This document shows, piece after piece, positions 27,157-35,508 of a stretch of 64,000 nucleotides of DNA. The position numbers were made by a program, and so were the translations under genes. The DNA lies in contig JAILRC010000056.1 of NCBI GenBank assembly GCA_024698485.1, positions 25,884 through 89,883 of the forward strand, read 5' to 3'. Position 1 is the stretch's first letter. Every line of letters starts with the position of its first letter. The notes under the pieces were generated by a model, which worked only from the letters and a program-made list of their open reading frames with translations, made no database searches and was not told the DNA's origin. The stretch is from Lachnospiraceae bacterium (GTDB lineage: Bacteria > Bacillota > Clostridia > Lachnospirales > Lachnospiraceae).

Positions 27157-28693
27157 GAGAAACCTCCTTGTGATTTGTGTGGGATTTGGTCATAAGAAGA
27201 CCCACTTCTTCCTTGGTGACGGTACGACCGTCGCATATGCCCGTTATGCGGCCCGAGTTGATGACAACGATCCTGTCGCAGAGTTCCAGGAGAACGTCCA
27301 GATCTTCACCTACGAAGATGACGGAAACTCCGTTTTCCTTCTGTTTGTTCAAGAGGTTGTAGATGGTGTAGGATGAGTTGATGTCAAGACCGCGGACGGG
27401 GTAGGCTACCATAAGGACTGTGGGAGCGGCTGCGATCTCACGGCCCACCAGCACCTTCTGTACGTTTCCGCCGGAAAGCTTGCGTACAGCGGTTCCGACA
27501 CCGGGGGTGTTCACCTGGAGGCTGTCGATGATCTCCGTGGCCAGTGCCTTGGGACGGGCTCTGTCGACGAAGAAGGATTTTCCGCGTCTGTAGGAACGTA
27601 GCATCATGTTGTCGGTGATGTTCATGTTGCCCACAAGACCCATGCCGAGGCGATCTTCGGGAACGAAGGAGAGACGTACGCCCAGGTTTCTGATCTGCAG
27701 TGGTGTCTTGTCACGAAGATCCACTGTGTCGCCTGTCTTGGGGTTGTTGTATATGATATCGCCTTCGTTGAGAGGATAGAGACCTGCGATGGCTTCAAGA
27801 AGTTCACGCTGACCGCTTCCCGCAATGCCTGCGATGCCAAGGATCTCACCGCTTCTGGCTTCGAAGGAAATGTTGTCCAGTACTTTAAGACCTTCGTCGT
27901 CCGTGGCGCTTAAATTGTCCACCTTGAGACGCACAACGGAGTTTACGGGCTCGGTTCTTTCTATGTTAAGGGAGACCTTCTGACCCACCATCATTTCCGT
28001 AAGGGAATTCTCCGTGGCATCCTTGGTATCCACCGTGGCGATGTGCTCGCCCTTGCGGAGGACTGCAACACGGTCTGAGATCTCGAGGACTTCATGGAGC
28101 TTGTGGGTAATGATGATGATGGACTTTCCGTCGGCTCTCATCTTCTTAAGAACTTCGAAAAGGTTTCTGGTCTCCTGGGGAGTGAGAACAGCGGTGGGCT
28201 CGTCAAGGATCAGGATGTCTGCGTTCCTGTAGAGCACCTTGATGATCTCCACGGTCTGCTTTTCGGAAACCGACATTTCATAGATCTTCTTTTTGGGGTC
28301 GATGGAAAAACCGTACTTTGCGGTGATCTCCGCAACACGGTTGTTGACTTCGTTCAGGTTGAAGCGTTCTTTTGAAGCATCTCCCAGAACTATGTTTTCG
28401 CCGGCGGTGAATATGTCCACAAGTTTGAAATGCTGATGGACCATTCCTATCTTATAGCGGAAAGCATCTTTGGGGGAGCGGATGATGACCGGCTCTCCGT
28501 TGACGATGACTTCGCCTTCGTCCGGAAAATATATGCCTGCGATCATATTCATGAGGGTGGTCTTGCCGCAGCCGTTCTCGCCGAGGATCGCAAGGATCTC
28601 ACCCTTGTAAACATCAAGAGAAACGTCGTGATTGGCAACGACGCTTCCGAATGTCTTTGTTATGTGCTTTAATTCGAGAGCAAGCTCTTTCAA
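27149..28693 (-). CDS. BMP/nucleoside ABC transporter ATPase (two ABC domains)
   Basis: A 514-residue ATPase with two fused ABC domains (COG3845, NupO-like). The first has Walker A GENGCGKTT (about residues 38-46), a variant signature MSVSEKQTVEI and Walker B LILDEPTAVL. The second has the degenerate Walker A GIAGSGQREL and signature LSGGNVQK, with VAYPVRGLD replacing a canonical Walker B, as usual for this family. It energises the two permeases encoded downstream. Confidence 0.95.
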   Translation of the reverse strand: MKELALELKHITKTFGSVVANHDVSLDVYKGEILAILGENGCGKTTLMNMIAGIYFPDEGEVIVNGEPVIIRSPKDAFRYKIGMVHQHFKLVDIFTAGENIVLGDASKERFNLNEVNNRVAEITAKYGFSIDPKKKIYEMSVSEKQTVEIIKVLYRNADILILDEPTAVLTPQETRNLFEVLKKMRADGKSIIIITHKLHEVLEISDRVAVLRKGEHIATVDTKDATENSLTEMMVGQKVSLNIERTEPVNSVVRLKVDNLSATDDEGLKVLDNISFEARSGEILGIAGIAGSGQRELLEAIAGLYPLNEGDIIYNNPKTGDTVDLRDKTPLQIRNLGVRLSFVPEDRLGMGLVGNMNITDNMMLRSYRRGKSFFVDRARPKALATEIIDSLQVNTPGVGTAVRKLSGGNVQKVLVGREIAAAPTVLMVAYPVRGLDINSSYTIYNLLNKQKENGVSVIFVGEDLDVLLELCDRIVVINSGRITGICDGRTVTKEEVGLLMTKSHTNHKEVSHE

Positions 28694-28776
28694 GTCTGGT
28701 TACCTCCGGGGCAGAATAAAAACAACGCATAAAGTATAATTCGCTTAAATACAAAAGTCAATAAAAGCGACAAAGC

Positions 28777-28800
28777 GGCGGAGTCGAAAATGACTCCGCC
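28777..28800 (-). promoter_or_regulatory. Stem-loop between binding-protein and ATPase genes
   Basis: A perfect 9-bp GC-rich stem (GGCGGAGTC/GACTCCGCC, 6-nt loop) with no good T run on the minus strand. Such hairpins after a binding-protein gene usually stabilise its mRNA 3' end or partially stop transcription, so that more binding protein than transporter is made. Confidence 0.7.
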
Positions 28801-28836
28801 GTCGGATTATATGCCATTGATGATTTGAAAAAGGGA

Positions 28837-30027
28837 TCAATACTTAGCGTTCAGAAGCTTAATGCCATCGATCTCTACATTGAAATAAGGAGCGGAACGG
28901 AATTCGCTCTCTGCGAAGTAGCCATCCTTTACAACCTTTGTATCGGGTGTGAAAGCATCGTCAGTGTCAACGTCTGCAAGGAAATCTGCAGAAAGAGGAG
29001 CATCCTTTACTGTGAATGTCTTTGTATCGAAAACCTTGAGAGATCCGTTGAGGAGCTGAGCCTTAACTTCGTCGATCTTCTTCTGGGTGTCTGCTGCTGC
29101 AGCCTTTGTGTTAACTTCTGTAAGAACAACGGAACCTGTGGAGATGGTACCTGTCCAGTCGGTGTCGATCTTCTTGCCGTCCATTACCTGATTGCAGATG
29201 TACTCGAAGTAAGGAGCCCAGTCGATTCTGGAAGAAACGATGAAGGTGTTGGGGCAAGCTGCTGCTGTGCTTCCGTTGTAGGAAACGTTGGGAACCTTAC
29301 GCTCTTCGCAGATGGAAGGAGCACCCATGGAGTCGGCATGCTGGGAGATGAGTACACAGCCGTTGTCAATGAGAGCAGCTGCTGCGTTCTTCTCTTCGAT
29401 CTCGTCGTACCAGGAACCTGTGAACTGTACTTCCATTGTTACTTCGGGAACGATGGACTTAACGCCCAGGAAGAAAGATGTGTAACCGGAAATAACTTCT
29501 GCATATGTGAAAGCGCCTACATAACCGATCTTGGGAGTAACCTTTGAATCAGCCTTCATCATCTCCTGAAGCTTGAGACCTGCAGCAACACCTGCGAGGT
29601 AACGTCCTTCATAGATGGAAGCGAAAGCGTTGTGGAAATTGTCGAGCTTTTCTGTGTGAGCCATTGTTCCGGTAGCGTGGCAGAACTCAACGTCCTTGAA
29701 CTGCTTAGCTGCCTGAAGAAGATATGTTTCATGACCAAAGCTGTCTGCAAATACGATCTTGCATCCTTCGTCCACAAGGTCAGCTGCTGCTTCGTAGCAT
29801 GCATTGCCTTCCTCGATGTTTCTCTTGATAACAACCTGTGCGTCTGTGAGACCGAGTTTCTTCTGAGCGTCCTTGATACCGTTGATGAAGTTGAGGTCGT
29901 AGGTGGAAGCTTCGTCGTGAAGAAGGATAACACCGATCTTGAAATCAGATTTTGCGGACTTACCGCCGCATGCTGCCATGGAAAGAACCATTACACATGC
30001 AAGAACCAAGCATAAAAGCTTTTTCAT
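28837..30027 (-). CDS. BMP family nucleoside-binding lipoprotein
   Basis: A 396-residue substrate-binding lipoprotein of the BMP/TmpC (PnrA) family, which binds purine nucleosides outside the membrane. The start is the ATG at 30027: GGAGGAAA lies upstream and a lipoprotein signal peptide (MKKLLCLVLACVMVLSMAAC, acyl-Cys 20) follows at once; longer in-frame readings lack this. The mature part begins with the typical IGVILLHDEASTYDLNFINGI strand-helix. It is the first gene of the transporter operon, and xpt lies divergently, which supports a purine salvage role. Confidence 0.93.
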   Translation of the reverse strand: MKKLLCLVLACVMVLSMAACGGKSAKSDFKIGVILLHDEASTYDLNFINGIKDAQKKLGLTDAQVVIKRNIEEGNACYEAAADLVDEGCKIVFADSFGHETYLLQAAKQFKDVEFCHATGTMAHTEKLDNFHNAFASIYEGRYLAGVAAGLKLQEMMKADSKVTPKIGYVGAFTYAEVISGYTSFFLGVKSIVPEVTMEVQFTGSWYDEIEEKNAAAALIDNGCVLISQHADSMGAPSICEERKVPNVSYNGSTAAACPNTFIVSSRIDWAPYFEYICNQVMDGKKIDTDWTGTISTGSVVLTEVNTKAAAADTQKKIDEVKAQLLNGSLKVFDTKTFTVKDAPLSADFLADVDTDDAFTPDTKVVKDGYFAESEFRSAPYFNVEIDGIKLLNAKY

Positions 30028-30091
30028 ATAAATTTTCCTCCGTTTTACATATGTTTGATAAAACTTTAAGGGGTTTCCCCTTTCACCACGC

Positions 30092-30120
30092 ATTATAGGG
30101 ATAACCATTTTTTTTGTAAA
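30092..30120 (-). promoter_or_regulatory. Sigma-A promoter of the BMP transporter operon
   Basis: On the minus strand TTTACA (30120-30115), 17 bp, TATAAT (30097-30092). A small AAGGGG-TTT-CCCCTT hairpin lies in the leader at 30068-30082. Confidence 0.8.
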
Positions 30121-30217
30121 ACGCTTTTATTTAATCGGATTTATAAGCAGTACTTAATCCTTTTGATAAATGGGGGCTTCGCTCGCGAGGCATATGTTTT
30201 CGGCGCTGTTTTTTGTC

Positions 30218-30246
30218 TTTACGTTACTTTTATTCTGTGATATATT
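30218..30246 (+). promoter_or_regulatory. Sigma-A promoter of xpt
   Basis: TTTACG (30218-30223), 17 bp, TATATT (30241-30246). The leader is only about 35 nt, too short for a purine riboswitch. Confidence 0.75.
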
Positions 30247-30286
30247 GTCTACAGAACAGGGAAAAAGTGAAAGAGAGGGTAAATAA

Positions 30287-30865
30287 ATGAAGCTTCTTGA
30301 AGACAGGATTAAGAAGGACGGAATAGTAAAGGAAGGAAACGTCCTGAAGGTTGACAGTTTCATCAACCATCAGATGGATGTGGAACTTTTTGATGAAATG
30401 GGAAAGGAATGGAAGAGACTGTTTGCGGACAGACCTATCAACAAGATCCTCACCATCGAGGCTTCCGGCATCGGTATCGCCTGTGTGGCTGCCAGATCCT
30501 TCGGCGTTCCGGTTGTTTTCGCCAAGAAGGCACAGAGCATCAACATTGACGGAGATGTTTATGCCTGCAAGATAGAGAGTTTTACCAGAAAGAGGATATA
30601 TGACGTTATCGTTTCCAAAAAGTTTTTGAGTAAGGACGATCACGTTCTTATCATAGATGATTTCCTTGCCAACGGATGTGCAGTCCTCGGTCTTCTTGAC
30701 ATCATCAAGGAAGCCGAGGCCACTGTGGAAGGAGTGGGCATAGCCATCGAGAAAGGCTTCCAGCGCGGAGGCCAGCTGGTGCGCGACCTGGGCATCAGAG
30801 TGGAGAGCCTTGCCATTGTGGAATCCATGGATGCCGCTACGGGAGAGATCGTGTTCAGACACTGA
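30287..30865 (+). CDS. xpt: Xanthine phosphoribosyltransferase
   Basis: A 192-residue cytosolic phosphoribosyltransferase converting xanthine and PRPP to XMP. It opens with [25 protein letters not shown] in the typical Xpt manner, has the PRPP loop [10 protein letters not shown] near residue 120, and ends with the family's AIVES region. Length is exact for the family. It is divergent from the BMP nucleoside transporter, consistent with a local purine salvage unit. Confidence 0.96.
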   Translation: MKLLEDRIKKDGIVKEGNVLKVDSFINHQMDVELFDEMGKEWKRLFADRPINKILTIEASGIGIACVAARSFGVPVVFAKKAQSINIDGDVYACKIESFTRKRIYDVIVSKKFLSKDDHVLIIDDFLANGCAVLGLLDIIKEAEATVEGVGIAIEKGFQRGGQLVRDLGIRVESLAIVESMDAATGEIVFRH

Positions 30866-30947
30866 TGAACCAAGAGGCTGTAAGGCCTTGAAATAAGCGA
30901 ATTTTATAAGTAAACAAGAAAAATAGAAAAAATTTTTAAAATAATGC

Positions 30948-30976
30948 TTGCTTTTTGGGGGAAATGGGAGTAATAT
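30948..30976 (+). promoter_or_regulatory. Promoter of the tRNA gene
   Basis: TTGCTT (30948-30953), 17 bp, TAATAT (30971-30976), about 38 bp before the tRNA. Confidence 0.65.
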
Positions 30977-31014
30977 ATCCTGCGTGCCTTGACACAAGGC
31001 ACCCTGAAATAAAT

Positions 31015-31089
31015 CGGGGTGTGGCTCAGTTTGGCTAGAGCGCCATCTTAGGGAGGTGGAAGTCGCAAGTTCGAATCTTGTCACTCCGA
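31015..31089 (+). tRNA. tRNA-Pro (anticodon AGG)
   Basis: A complete cloverleaf: acceptor CGGGGTG/CACTCCG, D arm GCTC...GAGC, anticodon stem CCATC/GGTGG with loop TTAGGGA, a 5-nt variable loop, T arm GCAAG-TTCGAAT-CTTGT and discriminator A. Anticodon positions 34-36 read AGG, which decodes CCU (and more if A34 becomes inosine). The CCA end is not encoded. A34 is rare in bacterial tRNAs outside Arg(ACG), but is reported for some Firmicutes isoacceptors. Confidence 0.9.
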
Positions 31090-31092
31090 TTT

Positions 31093-31125
31093 AAAGGACA
31101 GTTCCAAAGGGGACTGTCCTTTTTT
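31093..31125 (+). terminator. Terminator after tRNA-Pro
   Basis: AAAGGACAGT (31093-31102) pairs with ACTGTCCTTT (31113-31122), 10-nt loop, T run. Confidence 0.92.
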
Positions 31126-31196
31126 GCTATAATCGGGTAACTCATCGGGAAAGGGGAAGTCCCGTGTGAAAATTGAATAAAGAAGAGGAGAAGGCT

Positions 31197-32369
31197 ATGG
31201 TACACGAAAGGTATTATGTTGAAAACAAAAAAGTTGAGGACATCATCAACAGAAAAAACAGTATAGACACCGAGTTTTACAATGGTATCTATGACAGATA
31301 CAAGCATTCGGTGCTTACAAGAAGAAGCGTTCCCGTGATCTGGAGATATGATATATGTAGGGAGACAAACCCGTATTTTCAGGAGCGTCTCGGTGTAAAT
31401 GCCACATTTAATGCGGGAGCCATCAAGATCGGCAGAAAATACTGCCTGGTGGTGAGAGTGGAAGGCAGCGACAGAAAGTCCTTCTTCGCTGTGGCAGAGA
31501 GTGACAGCCCGGTTCAGGGTTTCAGATTCAGAAACAAGCCCATCATCATTCCGGATCTTTATAAAGAAGAAACAAATGTTTACGACATGCGCCTCACAAA
31601 GCACCAGGACGGCTGGATCTACGGTGTTTTCTGTTCTGAGAGCAAAGACAGGGATTCGGATGATCTTTCTGCGGCCGTGGCCTCTGCGGGCATTGTAAGG
31701 ACCAAGGATATGATCATCTGGGAAAGACTTCCCAACCTTGTGACTCTTCATTCTCCTCAGCAGAGAAATGTGGTGCTCCATCCCGAGTTTGTGGAGGGAA
31801 AATATGCTTTTTACACAAGGCCCATGGACGATTTCATCAACACCGGCAGCGGCAGCGGTATAGGTTTCGGACTTTGCGATGATATCACCCATGCAGTCAT
31901 CGACGAAGAAAAGATGACTTCCTTAAGAAAGTATCACACCATTACGGAGGCAAAGAACGGTGCGGGAGCTGTGCCCATCAAGACTGACAGGGGCTGGATC
32001 CACATCGCCCACGGCGTAAGGAACACGGCTGCGGGACTCAGATACGTGATCTACTGCTTCGCCACGGCTCTGGACGATCCTTCGAGAGTCATAGCTGAGC
32101 CCGGAGGCTTCCTCATCGGACCCAGAGGCAGTGAAAGAACGGGCGATGTTTCCAACGTGACTTTCACCAACGGAGCCATTACAGATGATGACGGAAAGAT
32201 CTGGATCTATTACGGAGCCAGCGACACCAGACTTCATGTTGCGGGAACGGACATGGCAAGGCTTACGGACTACGTTTTCAACACTCCTTCGGATCCTTTG
32301 CGTTCAGCTGATTGCGTGCAGCAGCGCATAGAGCTTATCGACAGAAACTTAAGGGAATTGGGCAAGTAG
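31197..32369 (+). CDS. GH130 4-O-beta-D-mannosyl-D-glucose phosphorylase
   Basis: A 390-residue cytoplasmic GH130 enzyme that phosphorolyses mannosyl-beta-1,4-glucose to mannose-1-phosphate and glucose in beta-mannan use. The five-bladed propeller motifs match GH130 subfamily 1 closely: [28 protein letters not shown] (with the catalytic Asp), [12 protein letters not shown] and [10 protein letters not shown]. The ATG at 31197 with GAGGAG upstream is preferred to a TTG at 31173. It stands alone between the tRNA and HU; partner mannanases or epimerase are not in the window. Confidence 0.94.
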   Translation: MVHERYYVENKKVEDIINRKNSIDTEFYNGIYDRYKHSVLTRRSVPVIWRYDICRETNPYFQERLGVNATFNAGAIKIGRKYCLVVRVEGSDRKSFFAVAESDSPVQGFRFRNKPIIIPDLYKEETNVYDMRLTKHQDGWIYGVFCSESKDRDSDDLSAAVASAGIVRTKDMIIWERLPNLVTLHSPQQRNVVLHPEFVEGKYAFYTRPMDDFINTGSGSGIGFGLCDDITHAVIDEEKMTSLRKYHTITEAKNGAGAVPIKTDRGWIHIAHGVRNTAAGLRYVIYCFATALDDPSRVIAEPGGFLIGPRGSERTGDVSNVTFTNGAITDDDGKIWIYYGASDTRLHVAGTDMARLTDYVFNTPSDPLRSADCVQQRIELIDRNLRELGK

Positions 32370-32440
32370 TTGCAGGCTCTGATAAATGACATATTTTTGA
32401 CATGCTGACTTAATTTTCCAAATTTAATAAATTTTCTATA

Positions 32441-32489
32441 AAAAAATGCCACAAAAGGCGATATTATGCCCTTTTTAGGCATTTTTTTT
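32441..32489 (+). terminator. Terminator after GH130 gene
   Basis: AAAAAATGCC (32441-32450) pairs with GGCATTTTTT (32478-32487), with an inner AAAAGG/CCCTTTT stem and eight T. Confidence 0.85.
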
Positions 32490-32490
32490 C

Positions 32491-32519
32491 TTGACAAATA
32501 AGACAAACAAGGGTATAAA
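32491..32519 (+). promoter_or_regulatory. Strong promoter of the HU gene
   Basis: TTGACA (32491-32496), 17 bp, TATAAA (32514-32519), directly after the terminator. The leader is about 80 nt. Confidence 0.88.
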
Positions 32520-32606
32520 GGATATAAGCGTTGACCGCAAAGGCGGTACATCGTAGGCTACAGGCTCAAAAGGCCTGAGAAAATTATCCTATAGGAGGAA
32601 ATTTAA

Positions 32607-32882
32607 ATGAACAAGACAGAATTAGTTGCAGCAATCGCTGAAAACGCTGGACTTACCAAGAAGGATGCCGACAAGGCTTTAAAGGCATTCATCGATGTAA
32701 CAACAGCTGCTCTCAAGAAGGGTGACAAGATCGCTCTTGTTGGCTTCGGTACATTCGAAGTTGTTAAGAGACCTGCTCGTACAGGTAGAAATCCTCAGAC
32801 AAAGCAGGCTATTAAGATCCCTGCATCAAAGGCTCCTAAGTTCAGAGCTGGTAAGGGCTTAAAGGACGCTGTCAACAAGTAA
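32607..32882 (+). CDS. hup: HU family DNA-binding protein
   Basis: A 91-residue HU homolog, a nucleoid protein that bends DNA as a dimer. MNKTELVAAIAENAGLTKKDADKAL, the GFGTFEVVKRPARTGRNPQT arm and KFRAGKGLKDAVN tail are classic. It has a very strong promoter, an AGGAGGAAA Shine-Dalgarno and its own terminator, all fitting a highly expressed gene. Confidence 0.98.
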   Translation: MNKTELVAAIAENAGLTKKDADKALKAFIDVTTAALKKGDKIALVGFGTFEVVKRPARTGRNPQTKQAIKIPASKAPKFRAGKGLKDAVNK

Positions 32883-32916
32883 GTTGCGTTATTTAAAACC
32901 AAATATGATAGGATTG

Positions 32917-32948
32917 GGAGAGAGACATTGGTCTCTCTCCTTTCTTTT
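32917..32948 (+). terminator. Terminator after HU
   Basis: A perfect 10-bp stem GGAGAGAGAC/GTCTCTCTCC with a 4-nt loop, then TTTCTTTT. Confidence 0.92.
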
Positions 32949-32959
32949 CCACCGAAGTA

Positions 32960-32989
32960 TTGACTTTTGAGGGGGAGAATGGATATAAT
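32960..32989 (+). promoter_or_regulatory. Promoter of the rqcP-divIC-tilS-hpt-ftsH run
   Basis: TTGACT (32960-32965), 18 bp, TATAAT (32984-32989), 33 bp before rqcP. Confidence 0.75.
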
Positions 32990-33022
32990 TTTCTTAAACT
33001 TATGGTTCAGGGAGAAAAAGAT

Positions 33023-33262
33023 ATGCGCTTGGACAAGTATTTAAAGGTATCCAGGATCATCAAACGCCGCACGGTGGCAAATGAAGCCTGCGATGCGGGA
33101 AGGGTTACGATCAACGGTAAGGTTGCCAGGGCCTCGGCGGAAGTGAAGCCGGGTGATATAATAGAGATAGGTTTCGGAAACAGTACGGTAAAGGCAGAGG
33201 TCCTTAAGATACAGGAAACAGTGGGAAAAGACGATGCAAAGGAACTTTTCAGGTATCTGTAA
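33023..33262 (+). CDS. rqcP: S4-domain RNA-binding protein (RqcP/Hsp15-like)
   Basis: A 79-residue S4 RNA-binding protein. MRLDKYLKVSRIIKRRTVA and the GRVTINGKVARAS turn match RqcP (YabO) of Bacillus, which works with RqcH in alanine tailing of stalled nascent chains on 50S subunits. Gene order (rqcP, divIC, tilS, hpt, ftsH) follows Bacillus, which supports the assignment. The ATG at 33023 with GGGAGAAAAAG upstream gives the proper family length. Confidence 0.88.
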   Translation: MRLDKYLKVSRIIKRRTVANEACDAGRVTINGKVARASAEVKPGDIIEIGFGNSTVKAEVLKIQETVGKDDAKELFRYL

Positions 33263-33565
33263 ATGAGGAATTCACTGAAAAAGAGGCAAAAGGGAATAAT
33301 TGTCATTACGCTGGCGGTGCTTGCTTTATTTGCTGTTCTTTTTTCCAGAGGACTTGAGCTAAGGAAACGTAAAGCGGAACTGGAGCGGCAGGTGGCGATC
33401 CTGAAAGAGGAGGAAACTGCTGCCTATGAGCGTACGGACGAATTGAAAGAGCGGAGATCCTATATGTCCACCATACGTTACATCGAGGATCTGGCCAGAG
33501 AAAAGCTTGGTCTTGTCTATAAGGACGAGGTTATATTTAAGGAAAAGGATGACGACGAGGAATAA
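33263..33565 (+). CDS. divIC: Septum formation initiator (FtsB/DivIC family)
   Basis: A 100-residue bitopic membrane protein: a short basic N-terminus, one membrane helix (about residues 12-28), a coiled coil (about 30-65) and a short conserved end (YIEDLAREKLGLVYKDEVIF) typical of DivIC/FtsB. It bridges divisome components FtsL and DivIB/FtsQ. It starts directly after the rqcP stop, and its end overlaps tilS by 17 bp. Confidence 0.88.
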   Translation: MRNSLKKRQKGIIVITLAVLALFAVLFSRGLELRKRKAELERQVAILKEEETAAYERTDELKERRSYMSTIRYIEDLAREKLGLVYKDEVIFKEKDDDEE

Positions 33566-34955
33566 AATAATCGATTTTTGCAGGGAAAAGAAACTATTGG
33601 ACATCGGAGACGGGTTACTCATCGGGCTATCCGGGGGAGCAGACTCCGTATGTCTTCTTTTTATTTTGCATTCCCTTAAAGATGACTATGGACTGAGGCT
33701 TCATGCACTTCACGTTAATCACGGCATCAGAGGCGAGGAAGCGGAGCAGGATGAAAGATTCTGCCGGGAACTTTGCGAAAAACTGGGAGTGGAGTTTGAG
33801 ACTGTGAGAGCAGACATTCCCGCCCTGGCCGAAAAGGAAGGCATGGGCCTCGAAGAAGCGGGAAGAAGGTTCCGCTATGAGACTTTTGAAAGAAAAGCGG
33901 CGGAGCTGGGACTGAACAAGATCGCCGTGGCTCATCATATGAATGACAGGGCGGAAACGGCCCTTTTTCAGCTGATAAGAGGAAGCAGGCTGAAGGGCCT
34001 TGCGGGAGTTAAGGAAAGGAACGGCCAAGTGATCCGTCCGCTCCTTTGCGTCACCAGAAACGAGATCGAAGAGTATCTGAAAGAGAACGGGCTCGGATAT
34101 GTTACGGACAGCACCAATCTTTCGGCGGATTATACGAGAAACCGGCTGAGAAATACCGTCATCCCGGAACTGGAAAAGATATGCCCCCGTGCAGCGGAAC
34201 ATATGGCGGAGACTGCGGATTATCTGGGAAGAGTTGCGGATTACATGGAAAAAGAAGCGGATAAGGTCCGGGAAAAGGCTGTGAGGAACGAGAATGGCAA
34301 TCAGGTCCTTTCCATTCCGGAACTTAGGAAAGCAGATCCCCTTCTTGCGGAAACGGTGATCTATAACGCCATCTGCGAGGCGGCGGGACGAAAAAAAGAT
34401 ATTACCGGAAACTTTGTGAAGATGGTCACAGATCTTATGGAACGTCAGTCCGGAAGAAGCGTGGACATAAAATACGGAGTGACGGCGAAGAGAGTCTATG
34501 AAACCATAGTATTAAGCAGATCTTCTTTGGAAAATGCCGTTGACACGACCGACGGAAACTGCAATAATAGGCTCTGTGTGGAAATATGGAGCGTTGCGGA
34601 AGGGAAAGCCCCGGATCTCATTGAAAGCATGGGTGGTCATCCCAAGGGCAACCTTAAAAAATACTTTGACTATGACAGATTGCTGGCCAGGGTCCAAAAG
34701 CCTTTTACGGCGGAGGACTTTGCCTTAAGGACAGCTGAGGCGACGGATGTGATGGCGATCTATCCCGACGGAAAAAGTAAAAAAGTTTTTGACATCCTGA
34801 AAGACGAAAAGGTGGAAGCGGAAAAGAGGAACCTGGTTCCTGTGGCCGCTCTGGGCAGCGAGGTACTGATAATAAAGGGCATACGTTCCTGCGAGACCTG
34901 TCGTGTGGATGAAAAAACCAAAAATATATTATCTGTGACTATCACGGAAGAATAA
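33549..34955 (+). CDS. tilS: tRNA(Ile)-lysidine synthetase
   Basis: A 468-residue essential enzyme that attaches lysine to C34 of tRNA-Ile(CAU), changing its codon from AUG to AUA. The PP-loop motif SGGADS lies at residues 28-33, followed by HVNHGIRGEEAEQDE, AHHMNDRAET and the C-terminal TilS domains. The ATG at 33549 overlaps divIC and has AAGGAAAAGG upstream; earlier in-frame positions would run deep into divIC. Confidence 0.95.
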   Translation: MTTRNKIIDFCREKKLLDIGDGLLIGLSGGADSVCLLFILHSLKDDYGLRLHALHVNHGIRGEEAEQDERFCRELCEKLGVEFETVRADIPALAEKEGMGLEEAGRRFRYETFERKAAELGLNKIAVAHHMNDRAETALFQLIRGSRLKGLAGVKERNGQVIRPLLCVTRNEIEEYLKENGLGYVTDSTNLSADYTRNRLRNTVIPELEKICPRAAEHMAETADYLGRVADYMEKEADKVREKAVRNENGNQVLSIPELRKADPLLAETVIYNAICEAAGRKKDITGNFVKMVTDLMERQSGRSVDIKYGVTAKRVYETIVLSRSSLENAVDTTDGNCNNRLCVEIWSVAEGKAPDLIESMGGHPKGNLKKYFDYDRLLARVQKPFTAEDFALRTAEATDVMAIYPDGKSKKVFDILKDEKVEAEKRNLVPVAALGSEVLIIKGIRSCETCRVDEKTKNILSVTITEE

Positions 34956-34975
34956 AGAAACGATGGAGGAATGAT

Positions 34976-35506
34976 ATGGCTGATAAGATATCGGTTATGA
35001 TCTCGGAAGAAGAGATCGAAAAAAGAGTCCGCGAACTTGCGGATCAGATCAGCAAAGACTATGCGGGAGAAGAAGTTCTCCTGATATGCATTTTGAAGGG
35101 CAGTGTATTTTTCACCTGTGAACTGGCAAAGAGGCTCACCATTCCGGTGAAGCTGGATTTCATGTCTGTTTCCAGCTACGGAGATGCTACGGTTTCTTCC
35201 GGCAGGGTGAAGATCATCAAGGATCTGGACGACTCCATAGAGGGTAAGAACGTCATTGTCATCGAGGACATCATTGATTCCGGAAGGACACTGGCACATC
35301 TTCTTGCCGTTCTCAAGGTGCGTCAGCCCAAGAGCATCAAGCTCTGCACTCTCCTTGACAAGCCCAGCAGACGTGAGGTTGAAGTAAAGGTGGATTATGT
35401 GGGCGTGTCCATTCCCGACGCTTTTGTTGTGGGTTACGGACTTGATTATGCACAGAAGTACAGAAATCTGCCTTATATTGGTGTTTTGGAACTCGGAAAG
35501 GAATAA
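34976..35506 (+). CDS. hpt: Hypoxanthine phosphoribosyltransferase
   Basis: A 176-residue cytosolic enzyme salvaging hypoxanthine and guanine with PRPP. The PRPP-binding loop VIVIEDIIDSGRT lies near residues 92-104, and LLICILKGSVFF and VDYVGVSIPDAFVVGYGLDY are family signatures. It lies between tilS and ftsH as in Bacillus. Confidence 0.97.
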   Translation: MADKISVMISEEEIEKRVRELADQISKDYAGEEVLLICILKGSVFFTCELAKRLTIPVKLDFMSVSSYGDATVSSGRVKIIKDLDDSIEGKNVIVIEDIIDSGRTLAHLLAVLKVRQPKSIKLCTLLDKPSRREVEVKVDYVGVSIPDAFVVGYGLDYAQKYRNLPYIGVLELGKE

Positions 35507-35508
35507 AA

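Noticed and set aside
30247..30286. Possible purine riboswitch before xpt
   Set aside because: The predicted leader is about 35 nt, too short for the aptamer, and the conserved loop sequences are absent.
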